DNA from: Rhodococcoides kyotonense
GTDB taxonomy: Bacteria; Actinomycetota; Actinomycetes; Mycobacteriales; Mycobacteriaceae
Direction: 5' to 3'
Assembly: GCF_900188125.1 (NCBI RefSeq)
Contig: NZ_FZOW01000025.1
Coordinates: 1 to 64,000 of the forward strand
Length of the DNA: 64,000 nt
Part shown: in pieces, positions 51,297-60,357 of the stretch
Layout: the number at the start of each line of letters is the position of its first letter
Position numbering within the stretch: position 1 is the stretch's first letter
Position numbers and translations under genes: made by a program
Notes under the pieces: generated by a model
The model's input: the letters and a program-made list of their open reading frames with translations, nothing else
Databases searched by the model: none
Told to the model about the DNA's origin: nothing

Positions 51297-51359
51297 TCGG
51301 ACATCATGCAGGACGACCCTAGACCGCCCGATGAGACTCGGCCCAGCGGCTGAGGCCAT

Positions 51360-51670
51360 CTTGGTGTTTTGAAATCCGTGCGGGTTCGTTGCTGACGGCG
51401 GGGGCTCTCCGGGTTGGATCCGACGTTGAAGACATCGGTGTACACATTTCCTTGTCTGACCGGTGAATGGCTACGGACGGTGGCGGCCGCCCCTCGTTCG
51501 CGGTCGAGCCAATGTCATCCGAAAACTGCGCCAGGCCCTGGCCTCTGTAGATGAGTCACTCTTGAGCTTCTTGAATCGGACTTCTCTACACTGGAACCGT
51601 GAGCATCTCATCGAACGCAAGCCTCATTTCAGAGCATTCAAGCCGCTCCGAATCGTCTCGCGTTCAGGTG
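51360..51670. other. Intergenic at the right island edge
   Basis: No gene recognised. From about 51570 it shows scattered similarity to 31010-31108, which fades away from the conserved part of the edge repeat. Confidence 0.4.
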
Positions 51671-51878
51671 GATTCACCACGGTCCCGAGGGACTTTCGGA
51701 GCGGATCTCGGTGTCACGAGCGTGTCACATGTCGGTACGAACGCATGAACCTGGGTGGTACCGCCTGAACGATTGACAATGGTCAGGGTGTCTGTGGTGG
51801 GTCCAGGTGGACGTATTCGGTTGTCTCCCAACATACTTGTAAGCGAGCGGTCAACGGTTCAATCCCGTTAGGAGGCTC
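51671..51878 (+). repeat. Right island-edge repeat ending in a tRNA-Thr-like 3' half (putative att site)
   Basis: This is the partner of 31109-31317. The final ~80 bases differ at one position (CTCCC here, CTCGC there). It ends AGGAGGCTCCACC, so the 3' CCA of a tRNA is present in this copy, whereas the left copy has CTCATC. A GC-rich hairpin follows at 51888-51904. The two edges enclose 20.4 kb. Confidence 0.6.
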
Positions 51879-51887
51879 CACCAAAAA

Positions 51888-51904
51888 CCCCTGCTGAGCA
51901 GGGG
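51888..51904. terminator. Short GC hairpin after the right edge repeat, interrupted by the IS end
   Basis: CCCCTGC (51888-51894) pairs with GCAGGGG (51898-51904), with AAAAA before the stem and no T-run after it. Its right arm overlaps the left end of the IS3-family element, which suggests the element inserted into the terminator. Confidence 0.55.
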
Positions 51905-51942
51905 ACTGCCCCGAGTTCAGTTGACTCGTGGGGTTGAGTGGA

Positions 51943-52395
51943 TCAAGCCGCGTGTGCGGACCGATTGATTGTCTCAAACTCGACTGGGGTGAGCTTGCCG
52001 AGCCTGCGTTGGCGACGCTTGCGGTGGTAGGTCCTCTCGATCCAGGTGACGATCGCCAGCCGTAATTGATCCCGGGTCGACCAGAACACGGACCAAAGTC
52101 GTTCTTGTGAGCACAATCGCGCGACTCTGTTCTCGCACGCGGCGATGCCGCGGTCGGGTAGTTCGTCGGCGATGAATCGGTAGCCGAATGCGGGGTCGTC
52201 GGCGTGGATCTCGCGGGCCATGTTGATCAGGTGCGCATCATCCCAATCCCGTTGTGTGACTGGCTGTTTCTTTCATTTTTAGAAGGCTTGGGTGGAGAAT
52301 CCGAGAACCCGGCAGGTCACTGTGACGGGAACTCCGTCGGCAGCAAGGTCGAGGACCAGCGGTGGGGGTACCTCCCGCTTGCGGGGGAAGAGCAT
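51943..52395 (-). pseudogene. IS3-family OrfB (DDE transposase), decayed
   Basis: The frame starts LFPRKREVPPPLVLDLAADG and CRVLGFSTQAF, then meets stops at two nearby codons (around 52281-52273) where FYxWxK is expected. It continues DWDDAHLINMAREIHADDPAF, then GYRFIADELPDRGIAACENR, and jumps directly from SQERLWSVF to the C-terminal TWIERTYHRKRRQRRLGKLT. The integrase core with the DDE residues is deleted. Confidence 0.7.
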
Positions 52396-52688
52396 TTTGG
52401 GTTGACGTCCCGGGACAGGTAGGCGACCGCGCGGCGCATGACCTCGGCTTCTTGCTCGAGCAGTTTGATCCGTTTGCGGGCCTCGCGCAGCTCGGCAGAC
52501 TCGTCCGAGCCCGTCGTCATGGCCCCGCTGCGTTCGATACCGTCGTCGCGGTCGGCGATCTTGAGCCAGCGGTGCAGGCAGCCCTCGGAGATTCCGAAGT
52601 CTTTCGCGATCTGGCGCAGCGGTGCCTCGCCCTTGCGTGCAACGGCGATAACGTCGCGGCGGAACTCCTCGGGGAACGCTTTCGGCAT
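52317..52688 (-). CDS. IS3-family OrfA (helix-turn-helix)
   Basis: A 123-residue protein. The N-terminal HTH (PEEFRRDVIAVARKGEAPLR, then QIAKDFGISEGCLHRWLKIA) and the leucine-zipper part (ELREARKRIKLLEQEAEVMR) are intact. It overlaps orfB in the usual -1 arrangement. With orfB destroyed the protein could at most bind or inhibit related elements. Confidence 0.75.
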   Translation of the reverse strand: MPKAFPEEFRRDVIAVARKGEAPLRQIAKDFGISEGCLHRWLKIADRDDGIERSGAMTTGSDESAELREARKRIKLLEQEAEVMRRAVAYLSRDVNPKCSSPASGRYPHRWSSTLLPTEFPSQ

Positions 52689-52927
52689 GGGAACACCCTT
52701 CCACCGTGAGGAGCGATCCTCACAGATCGGATGTCAACCAAACCTGGGGCAGTCCCTCCGATAGTAGCCACCTGGATCGTCTACGCGACTAAATGGTCTT
52801 GTGAGGCAGGGTGCCGCATTGTCAGTGGACCCGGTCATCCTCGCCGGCAACCTTTGTCAGCGGTCGCCGAGGCGCATCTTGGAAAACGGTGTAGGTCATG
52901 TGACGGCTGTTCGATGGCAGGAGATGT

Positions 52928-54406
52928 CTACTTGTTCAGATGGTTGAGGGCGATCAATACATTCGATCGGTCTTCGGGTGAGCCGAGGCTGAGTCCGAGG
53001 AGGGTCTCGACTTTCGTGATGCGGGAACGCACTGTGTGACGGTGCGTTCCCAATTGGGTTGCCGTGGGTTGTGCAAGTCCGTGGTTGGACAAGTATGCGC
53101 GCAGTGTTTCCACCAGCTCTCCGCTGTCAGCCACCAGGGGCGCGAGAAGCTCGCGGGACCACGCGCGAATGAGCTCACCGTCGACGAGTGCGCTGACGTC
53201 CTTGCGCATGAGTTCGTCATATGTCCGAACTTGTCCGAGCGGACCTGCTGCACGCCGGGCTTGTTCGACGCCGACCGCAGCATCCTCGAATCGAAGGTCT
53301 CTGCTGATTCCGACAGCTGCTCCCGTCGCTGCCAAAGTGTCGGACAGTAGCTGGTAGCTCGTGGAAACTGGCATCAGGACGATGAACTCGGACTCGGTCG
53401 ACGTGCTGTAGCAACCGCTGAGGTCCAGATCTTCGCTGACGCGGTCGAGCATCTCGCTCTTCGCAAGTACCACCCGAATACGAGTGCGGTCGATCGGTGA
53501 TCCGGTGAGAAGTTCCGCGACATCGGCCACAGCAGAAGCAGCGTCGGTTTTCGACTGGAGAACGAGTCGGGCCACGTGATCGTGAACCTTGGTCGATATC
53601 GAGCGAGCGACGTTCTCCTGTTCGGCAAGCAGGGTTGTGAGGGTCAGCGCGGTGGGGACAACGGTTCGCGACAGTATCCGTGTCTTCTCTGGCCATCCTG
53701 TCGCCAGATACGACCGCGGCGCTCCGTTCATACCTACGGGATGAAGTGCCGCCTGCAGTTCGTCGACGTCGAAGGTGGCCGACGCCGCGAGACCCTTCGG
53801 TCGGAGCGCTGCCACGTGTTTTCGTGCCGAAGCGATGAAACGGTCGTCGACCGCCGGAGTGGAGTGGACGATGTTGCCCGTTGGATCGAGAAGGGCGGCG
53901 GAACCTTTGAGGAGGACAGCCAATTCGTCGACGACCGCGGTCGTGCCGTCGGGACGGCGTGCGCAGGCGAGTAGTCGACGTTGTGCGTCGTACGGCCGTT
54001 GAACTGCGGTGCGTTCCGCTGCCGCGACCATCTCTGTGACGGCTCGACCGATAGTGGCGAACGAGGTCGAGCTCGGGATCGAGATCAAGGGTAGGCGCAC
54101 ACGGTGACACGCGGCGGTTATCGCGCGTGGGACTTCGTCGTGGACACGATCGACGCCGAAGCCGAGCGCGATCGCCCCTGCGGCAATCAGTCGGTCGATA
54201 TACATGTCTGTTTCGTGCGGATCGTGGACTGGGATTGCCTTGCCGGACGTAAGTACCAGTTCACCTCCGTTCAGATACGGCGTGGGATCCAGTAGTTCGG
54301 TGAAGGCGATCCAGCGGACCGGAACCGTCAGGTCCGCGTCGGCCGATACGAGATCGAGGTGAAGTTCGGTCCGATCCATCAGTACTCGAAGGGTGACGAA
54401 TTCCAA
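52928..54406 (-). CDS. PucR-family transcriptional regulator
   Basis: About 492 residues from TTG 54406, chosen because AGAAGGGC precedes it and the protein then opens EFVTLRVLMDRTELHLDLVS as in PucR N-terminal domains; ATG 54379 is an alternative. PucR ligand domain at residues ~10-125, a GGDEF-like middle (VRIVLAKSEMLDRV), and the C-terminal HTH_30 (LVETLRAYLSNHGLAQPTAT, then QLGTHRHTVRSRITKVETLL). PucR proteins activate purine, amide and related catabolic operons. It is divergent from the hydrolase-monooxygenase operon and probably controls it. Confidence 0.85.
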   Translation of the reverse strand: MEFVTLRVLMDRTELHLDLVSADADLTVPVRWIAFTELLDPTPYLNGGELVLTSGKAIPVHDPHETDMYIDRLIAAGAIALGFGVDRVHDEVPRAITAACHRVRLPLISIPSSTSFATIGRAVTEMVAAAERTAVQRPYDAQRRLLACARRPDGTTAVVDELAVLLKGSAALLDPTGNIVHSTPAVDDRFIASARKHVAALRPKGLAASATFDVDELQAALHPVGMNGAPRSYLATGWPEKTRILSRTVVPTALTLTTLLAEQENVARSISTKVHDHVARLVLQSKTDAASAVADVAELLTGSPIDRTRIRVVLAKSEMLDRVSEDLDLSGCYSTSTESEFIVLMPVSTSYQLLSDTLAATGAAVGISRDLRFEDAAVGVEQARRAAGPLGQVRTYDELMRKDVSALVDGELIRAWSRELLAPLVADSGELVETLRAYLSNHGLAQPTATQLGTHRHTVRSRITKVETLLGLSLGSPEDRSNVLIALNHLNK

Positions 54407-54457
54407 GGCAACGCCCTTCTGTGCACTGTGGCGAGAGAACGATCCCAATACTGACAT

Positions 54458-54682
54458 ACCGTCGAATGGGTGGCGAACAGGCTAGAACGTGTGGATCAAA
54501 TCGACCAACCGGCTTCTTGCAGATATGTCCGTTCTCGTCGTTATCGAAGGTGGTGAAGCTGATCCGGCGTGTTAATACCTCGTTTCGGTCACGTTCAATC
54601 GAGTTTTGCGTCACGGACGAATGACCTGGTCAATGCGGTGACTGTCGAGTCGGTTCGCCAGAGTGTTTCCTCGGTTGCCTTG
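54458..54682. other. Regulatory spacer between PucR and the flavin-linked operon
   Basis: No gene was recognised. It leads into the TGTCGACA boxes; promoter boxes could not be assigned with confidence. Confidence 0.4.
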
Positions 54683-54770
54683 ATGTCGACAGCATGTCGA
54701 TTGTAGGTATGCTGCCCGCCGCCATAGCTTCTTACACAAGTCGACAAAAGGACTGCGGGCTTCTGTCGAC
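54683..54770. promoter_or_regulatory. Repeated TGTCGACA boxes upstream of the hydrolase operon
   Basis: The palindrome TGTCGACA occurs at 54683-54690 and 54763-54770, with a near copy AGTCGACA at 54738-54745 and ATGTCGAT at 54693-54700. All lie 33-120 bases before the GTG start at 54803. This clustering suits an activator or repressor such as the divergent PucR. Confidence 0.45.
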
Positions 54771-54802
54771 ATCGAGTGTCAGAGGTCTGATGGGAGTGCA
54801 AT

Positions 54803-55639
54803 GTGAATCGGTCACAGGTGGTCGACGTCGAACGGGTGTGGGCCGGGCGGACAGCAGCGATCGTGGCAGGCGATGCTGCCGACCCTGCAGTGCTGTTGCT
54901 CAACGGTCTTGGGCTGAGCGGAATCGATTGGCTCGCTCAGATCACGGCATTGGCACAGAATGGGCATCGCGTCGTGTCGGTGGACCGGCGGGGGCACGGC
55001 GAGTCGCCGTACCGTCCGGTAGCCGAATTCGACGAGTTGGTAACCGACGCAGTCGCTGTCATGGACCGACTGGACATCGAAGAGGCGGACGTCTGCGGAC
55101 TGTCGTTGGGCGGCACCGAAGCGATGTCCTTGGCATTGGACCACCCGCACCGCGTACGGTCGCTCATTCTCGCGGACACGTTCGCCGAACTTCCCACCGA
55201 CGTGGCCGAATCGCGGATGCGCGGGATGAATTCCCTGTACGAACAGGGCGGAATGGCCGGACTAGCAGCGACCGTCGTCGACGGGATGCTGCACAGGGCA
55301 CCGACTCCGACCAGGAGGGCCGAGTTGATCGATGCCTTCGAGTCACTCGGAGCTGCTGCATTCTTCGAACTGATGGAGGTGCTGTACGGATACCGGCTGC
55401 AGGCTCGGCTGACCGAGCTCGCGGTTCCGACCCTGGTTCTCGGAGCGACCGAGGACACCCGGACAACGGTCGAATCGATGAAAAGACTCAGTGCCGACAT
55501 CGCTGGTGCGTCATTCGTCGAGATTCCGGAAGCCGGCCATTTTCCGCACATCGAACAGCCCGAACTCTTTTCCGATGCCCTACTGAATTTTCTGTCTGCG
55601 TCAGCTGACGAGCGTGAGTCGAAAGGTAACCAATCATGA
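54803..55639 (+). CDS. Alpha/beta hydrolase
   Basis: A 278-residue protein from GTG 54803 (GGGAGTG upstream). Oxyanion/strand region LLLNGLGLSGIDWLAQITAL, nucleophile elbow CGLSLGGTEA (Ser), acid near LVLGATEDTRT, and His in IPEAGHFPHIEQPE, giving a complete triad. It resembles enol-lactone and carboxylester hydrolases. First gene of the operon; its end overlaps the next start by four bases. Confidence 0.85.
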   Translation: MNRSQVVDVERVWAGRTAAIVAGDAADPAVLLLNGLGLSGIDWLAQITALAQNGHRVVSVDRRGHGESPYRPVAEFDELVTDAVAVMDRLDIEEADVCGLSLGGTEAMSLALDHPHRVRSLILADTFAELPTDVAESRMRGMNSLYEQGGMAGLAATVVDGMLHRAPTPTRRAELIDAFESLGAAAFFELMEVLYGYRLQARLTELAVPTLVLGATEDTRTTVESMKRLSADIAGASFVEIPEAGHFPHIEQPELFSDALLNFLSASADERESKGNQS

Positions 55640-56829
55640 TCAAGAACTTCGGAGTTCTGTACGTAGGCAACGTCATCGATGGAGACGACATCGGGTTCGA
55701 CGGTCCGATGCCGTTCGAGCGGCGGTATCCTTCAGAGCGTCTGACATCGGCGTTCGACGAGGCGCTGACTTTGGCGCAACTCAGTGAACGCCTCGGCTTC
55801 TCGACGTTCTGGATGGCCGAGCACCACTACCAGCACGAGGGTTTCGAGTGCATCCCGAACATCCCCTTGCTCAGCCTGTGGCTCGCTCAGCACACGACGG
55901 AAATCAAGTTCGGATGCGGGTTCAACGTACTTCCGACATGGCACCCCATTCGACTGGCCGAGGACTACGCCGTCGTCGACAAGCTCACGAACGGGCGCCT
56001 CATCTTCGGTGTCGGACGTGGCTACCACGAACGCGAACTGGTTGGCATGAACGCTCAGACCGTCGGTCTCGCGGACGACGATCGACGAGCATTGTTCGAA
56101 GAGCAAGTCGAGATTCTCGTCAAAGCCTTCGCAGAGGAGTCGTGGAGCCATCACGGCCGCTTCTACGATCTACCACCAGCCGGTGCAACCCACCGTTTCC
56201 GTCCGGTCGACGAACTGACATTGGTCCCGCGCCCGAATCATCCGGTCGATATCTGGCAGCCCACCACCAGCGGCAATCCGCGAGGCGTCGAGTTCATGGC
56301 CCGCAACGGAATAAACGGAATGATCGCCGGAATGCCCACACCATTCGCGGGTAAGTTCGCCGCGCTCTACCAGGAAGCGAACCGCAAGTTCGGGCGTGAC
56401 CTGGAACTGGGGGAGAACCTCGCGGTAGGATTCCGCTGCTACCTCGCAGACACCGAAAAGCAAGCGCGAGAGGCTCTTCGACCGATCTACGACGAGTACA
56501 GCAAGTTCGGGGCGCCGCTGGGAGTCAACCCGTTCAGCAAGGAACTCATCGCCCTTCACGAAAGCAACGGAGACGCAGTCCCGAGCGACGCGCGAATCAT
56601 GTCGTTCGACGAGGTCCTCGAGTCCGGCGCCTGGTTCGCTGGGACGGCCGAACAGTTCATCGACCGCGTGGGCGCACTCCAGGACGAACTACCCGGACTC
56701 GAGCACGTCTTGATCAACCTGCACATCCCTGCGTCGCATCGCGAGAACCGCGAACAAGTCGAACGCATCGGCCGAGACGTGTTGCCGCACTTCACTTCCG
56801 TACCTGCCGCAGTTGGGGTCGGCGCATGA
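55636..56829 (+). CDS. Luciferase-like (LLM) flavin-dependent monooxygenase
   Basis: A 397-residue TIM-barrel protein. FWMAEHHYQHEGFECIPNIP and the segment LPTWHPIRLAEDYAVVDKLT, then NGRLIFGVGRGYHEREL, are typical of the bacterial luciferase superfamily. These use reduced FMN and O2 to oxygenate or cleave substrates and need a separate flavin reductase, two candidates for which are encoded downstream (57812 and 60358). The barrel has an inserted segment near 160-190. Confidence 0.88.
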   Translation: MIKNFGVLYVGNVIDGDDIGFDGPMPFERRYPSERLTSAFDEALTLAQLSERLGFSTFWMAEHHYQHEGFECIPNIPLLSLWLAQHTTEIKFGCGFNVLPTWHPIRLAEDYAVVDKLTNGRLIFGVGRGYHERELVGMNAQTVGLADDDRRALFEEQVEILVKAFAEESWSHHGRFYDLPPAGATHRFRPVDELTLVPRPNHPVDIWQPTTSGNPRGVEFMARNGINGMIAGMPTPFAGKFAALYQEANRKFGRDLELGENLAVGFRCYLADTEKQAREALRPIYDEYSKFGAPLGVNPFSKELIALHESNGDAVPSDARIMSFDEVLESGAWFAGTAEQFIDRVGALQDELPGLEHVLINLHIPASHRENREQVERIGRDVLPHFTSVPAAVGVGA

Positions 56830-57815
56830 GCTCCCCAACGGTCGATCTGCCCCACCTCGTCGTAGACGGATGCAACCCCAGCAACTGGGACGACCCGGAT
56901 ATCTTCACCAACCTACGCAAGGGCGGCGTCACCGCAACAAACGCAACGGTGGCGATCTGGGAAGGCTTCGAAGACTCTGCCGACGAAGTGTCGAAGTGGC
57001 TCAAGAGATTTCGGCAGAGAAGCGACGAGATCGTCCAGATTCGAACAGTCGAGGACATTGCCGAGGCCCACAGATCCGGCCGGGCCGGCATCATCCTCGG
57101 GTGGCAGAACCTGGCGCCGATCGAGAACGACTACGAACGGCTCGAGATATTCGCCGAGGTCGGCGTCCGAATCGTGCAACTCGCATACAACCTACGCAAC
57201 CTCGTTGCCAACGGATGCTACGAGCGGGCTGACGACGGGCTCAGTAGATTCGGCGTAGGAACGGTACACAAGCTCAACGAGCTGGGCATGCTGATCGACC
57301 TCTCACATGTGGGCGACCGAAGTTCGATGGAAACGATCGAACTCTCGACATCTCCCGTAGCCGTGACACATTCGAACCGGCGCTCGTTCAAGGACGGCGC
57401 GCGAAACAAACCGGACGATCTCATTCGCGCGCTGGTCGACAACGGCGGAGTCATCGGTGCGAACGCGTTCCCTCGTTTCTTGCCACGGGAGTTCGACTCG
57501 ACAATCGAGGACTTCCTCGATGCGATCGAGAACCTGGTCGAGCTGGCGGGTATCGATCACGTGGGTATCGCAAGCGATTTCTGCGAGGGCCACGACATGG
57601 AGTACTGGCACTATCTGCGTCGACTGCACGGAAAGATCCCCGGAGACCCACCGGCAGTGCCTCGGCCCGATCCAGCCGTGAGCGGCTTGGACACTGCCAG
57701 TGACATGCCTGCCGTTGCCGAAGGGCTCCGCGCACGAGGTTTTGCGGACCATGAAGTGCGGAAGATAATGGGGGAGAACTGGATCCGTTTGTACGAAGCG
57801 GTGTGGATTCCATGA
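56826..57815 (+). CDS. Membrane-dipeptidase-like (M19, renal dipeptidase family) hydrolase
   Basis: A 329-residue metal-dependent TIM-barrel protein. Landmarks: LGWQNLAPIENDYERLEIFA, LIDLSHVGDRSSMET with the metal His, PVAVTHSNRRSF, IDHVGIASDFCEGHD with the Asp, and a C-terminal IMGENWIRLYE. In the usual family pattern the first ligand pair is HxD at the N terminus; here VVDGCNPSNWDD takes that place, so metal binding may differ. It starts inside the monooxygenase stop (4-base overlap) and overlaps the next gene too. Confidence 0.82.
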   Translation: MSSPTVDLPHLVVDGCNPSNWDDPDIFTNLRKGGVTATNATVAIWEGFEDSADEVSKWLKRFRQRSDEIVQIRTVEDIAEAHRSGRAGIILGWQNLAPIENDYERLEIFAEVGVRIVQLAYNLRNLVANGCYERADDGLSRFGVGTVHKLNELGMLIDLSHVGDRSSMETIELSTSPVAVTHSNRRSFKDGARNKPDDLIRALVDNGGVIGANAFPRFLPREFDSTIEDFLDAIENLVELAGIDHVGIASDFCEGHDMEYWHYLRRLHGKIPGDPPAVPRPDPAVSGLDTASDMPAVAEGLRARGFADHEVRKIMGENWIRLYEAVWIP

Positions 57816-58990
57816 TCACGCTCGGTGCGGCCGACGACCGAATTCCAGAGGTCGATCGCATCAGGTTCGAGGAGGTGATGGCGCATTATCCTACCGGTGT
57901 CGCGGTCGTCACCAGCCGTGATGCCCTGGGTAGGCCGATCGGTGCCGTGACCCCTGTGCTTGCGGTGCTGTCGACCGTTCCTCCGTTGATCGGCATACAG
58001 CTCGACCCTGCCGGCCCCGACTACCTGCGGTTGACCGACAACGACCGATTCTGTGTCAACATCATCGCCAGTGGTAACAGTGCAGCGTCGCAAGTTTTTC
58101 GTACAGAGAATTCCGATGACCTGGACTCGATCGATTGGGTTCCCTCGGTTTCCGGATCGCCGATCATTTCGGGGAGCTCGGGGTGGATCGACTGCCGCGT
58201 GAACGAGATCCACGACACCGGCAATCGAAAACTCCTCGTGTGTCGAGTTCTCGAAGTCGAAACGAATGCCAGAGGACTCCCACTTCTTTTCTTCCGCGGA
58301 GGCCGCGGAGGATTCGACCCGCGAGTGTCGATCTTGCCGTCCCTTCCTGGTCTGACCCGTCAGATCGAGCTCGTCGAGCGTGGAATAGCGGCCATGGAAA
58401 TTGCCGCCGACGAAGCCGGCGTCGAAGTGATCGCAATGGCGCGCCATGGGAATTCGATGAGCATCATCGCCAGTGCCGCACCCAGGGGAGCCGAAGCAAC
58501 GACACTGGTAGGGCGGCGCTTTCCCTTCGTGCCGCCCTACGGCACCCTGTTCCTTGCCGGATCCGACGAGCAGACCCGCAATGCATGGTTCGACGAACTC
58601 GCTGAGCCGCCGTCGGATGACGAACGCAACGAGATGCTCGCCCGCGTATCGAGGGCGGACGAGCGAGGGTGGTCTGTGGCCCTGTCGGGCCCGGCGCACT
58701 CGGCGGTAGATCGGATGATCGAAGCGTACACCCGCGGGCCCGTCACCTCGATGCTCGACCGCCGACTGCGTTCTGGCATAGCATCACTCGGGTCTTTCTA
58801 CGATCCGCCCGACGAAGAACTGTTGGAAGCGGCATCGGTTCGGATGTTCTGTGTCCCGGTGCCCGACCGCGGTTCCGAACCCCTCGTCCAATTGGCTGTG
58901 CACTCGCTCGCGCACAACATCACTGTCTCGGATTTGCCCGCATTGCGGGCGATTCTCACCCACGCATCAGCGCAGATGATCACCACCTGA
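57812..58990 (+). CDS. Flavin reductase domain fused to an IclR-type ligand-binding domain
   Basis: A 392-residue protein, ATG 57812 (57803 also possible). Residues 20-185 form a flavin-reductase-like split barrel: MAHYPTGVAVVTSRD, then PPLIGIQLDP and RFCVNIIASGN. Residues 190-390 match the IclR C-terminal effector domain (IELVERGIAAMEIAADEAGV, RRFPFVPPYGTLFLA, ASLGSFYDP), without the DNA-binding HTH. It likely supplies reduced flavin to the monooxygenase, with the IclR part sensing the substrate. Confidence 0.8.
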   Translation: MITLGAADDRIPEVDRIRFEEVMAHYPTGVAVVTSRDALGRPIGAVTPVLAVLSTVPPLIGIQLDPAGPDYLRLTDNDRFCVNIIASGNSAASQVFRTENSDDLDSIDWVPSVSGSPIISGSSGWIDCRVNEIHDTGNRKLLVCRVLEVETNARGLPLLFFRGGRGGFDPRVSILPSLPGLTRQIELVERGIAAMEIAADEAGVEVIAMARHGNSMSIIASAAPRGAEATTLVGRRFPFVPPYGTLFLAGSDEQTRNAWFDELAEPPSDDERNEMLARVSRADERGWSVALSGPAHSAVDRMIEAYTRGPVTSMLDRRLRSGIASLGSFYDPPDEELLEAASVRMFCVPVPDRGSEPLVQLAVHSLAHNITVSDLPALRAILTHASAQMITT

Positions 58991-59019
58991 TTTATTCCTC
59001 CCCACAGAAGCGACAAGAC

Positions 59020-60312
59020 ATGACCACAGATGCTCCGATCTCTACATCGAAGTCGACGCACTCCACACGTGCCACCGCGGCAGGCGCGATCGGCAACGTC
59101 CTCGAGCAGTACGACAGCGTGATCTACGCCTTCTCCGCGATCACGATGGCCAAGCTGTTCTTTCCCGACTCGGGATCCACCAGCGGCTTGATGCTGACAT
59201 TCGGAGTGTTCGCAGTCGGGTTTCTCGCTCGACCGTTCGGCGCAGTCGTCTTCGGCTACTTCGGCGACAAGTACGGTCGCAGAACCGTACTAGTCTGGTC
59301 GATCGTTCTGATGGCTGTGTGCACTGTCCTGATCGGATTGCTGCCCACTTACCACGATATAGGGGTAGCGGCACCACTGATTCTGACGCTGATCAGGATC
59401 GGCCAAGGCATGTCGACCGCAGGGGAAACTGCCGGATCGGCGACATTCATCGTCGAGCATGCACCGAACGACAAGCGTGGTCTGTTGGGGAGTTTCCAGC
59501 AAGTCAGTTCCGGACTCGGATTCCTATTGGCAAGCCTCGTGAGCATCGGACTGTCGCTGTCGTTCACCGACTCCCAAATCGAATCGTGGGCTTGGCGTCT
59601 GCCCTTCCTCTTCGGCGCCGTCACGGGAATCGTCGCGCTGTACATCCGAATCGGCGTCCCGGAAACCCCCGAATTTGCCCGAGACAAAACCGCGGTCGCT
59701 GATCGTCCGAATCCTCTGAAGGTGCTCGCGTCCACATCGCTGCTCGCCACCGTCAAGTCGATGTTCATCATCAGCTTGCTGGTGATGGGATACTACATGT
59801 TCCTCACTTACGTTCCCACCTTCCTTCGGAAAGTCGTCGGCGTCGCTACCATCCACGCACAGCTGTCGAACCTGATCTGTCTCGGCGTCTTCGTGGTGTG
59901 CATCCCGTTCTTCGGTAGACTCTCCGACCGCATCGGTCGTAAGCCGGTCTTGATGATCGGGGCGATCGGATTCCTCGTCGGTTCGGTCCCGCTGATCGCG
60001 ATACTGGCAACCGGCGCGCTCCCGGCCGTGTACGGAGGTCAGATCGTGATTGCCGTGCTCCTCGCCGCCGTGGCCGGTGTCATGCCAGCCACACTCGCCG
60101 AAATGTTCCCGACGAACGTGCGGTTCTCAGCAATGTCCATCGGCTGGAACTTCTCGAATACGCTGTTCGGCGGCACGGCCCCTCTGTTGGCGACATTCCT
60201 CATCACAGCAACGGGCATCCACTTTGCACCAGCATTCCTCGGAGTCTTCGCGGCCGTACTGTGCCTCGCGATCGTCATACCGATGAAAGAAACTCACAAA
60301 GCGGCGCTTTGA
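59020..60312 (+). CDS. MFS metabolite:H+ symporter-type transporter
   Basis: A 430-residue, 12-helix protein from ATG 59020; the longer upstream frame is antisense-like and lies inside the previous gene. It opens AAGAIGNVLEQYDSVIYAFS, the MHS-family start, with the motif A loop GYFGDKYGRRTVLVW and a matching second copy FGRLSDRIGRKPVLM after helix 8. MHS carriers import organic acids or osmolytes. It probably takes up the substrate of the operon. Confidence 0.88.
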   Translation: MTTDAPISTSKSTHSTRATAAGAIGNVLEQYDSVIYAFSAITMAKLFFPDSGSTSGLMLTFGVFAVGFLARPFGAVVFGYFGDKYGRRTVLVWSIVLMAVCTVLIGLLPTYHDIGVAAPLILTLIRIGQGMSTAGETAGSATFIVEHAPNDKRGLLGSFQQVSSGLGFLLASLVSIGLSLSFTDSQIESWAWRLPFLFGAVTGIVALYIRIGVPETPEFARDKTAVADRPNPLKVLASTSLLATVKSMFIISLLVMGYYMFLTYVPTFLRKVVGVATIHAQLSNLICLGVFVVCIPFFGRLSDRIGRKPVLMIGAIGFLVGSVPLIAILATGALPAVYGGQIVIAVLLAAVAGVMPATLAEMFPTNVRFSAMSIGWNFSNTLFGGTAPLLATFLITATGIHFAPAFLGVFAAVLCLAIVIPMKETHKAAL

Positions 60313-60357
60313 TCTACTGCATCGCCGCCGAAGCTACATAATTGGAGAAACGAAAAC

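Larger units (their letters stand above)
51902..52756 (-). mobile_element. Defective IS3-family insertion sequence
   Basis: The ends carry matching inverted repeats: GGGACTGCCCC at 51902 and its complement ending at 52756. Inside, on the minus strand, are orfA (52688-52317) and a damaged orfB (52395-51943). At 855 bases it is well short of the usual 1.2-1.4 kb, because the DDE catalytic middle of orfB is missing. No clear target duplication was seen. Confidence 0.7.
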
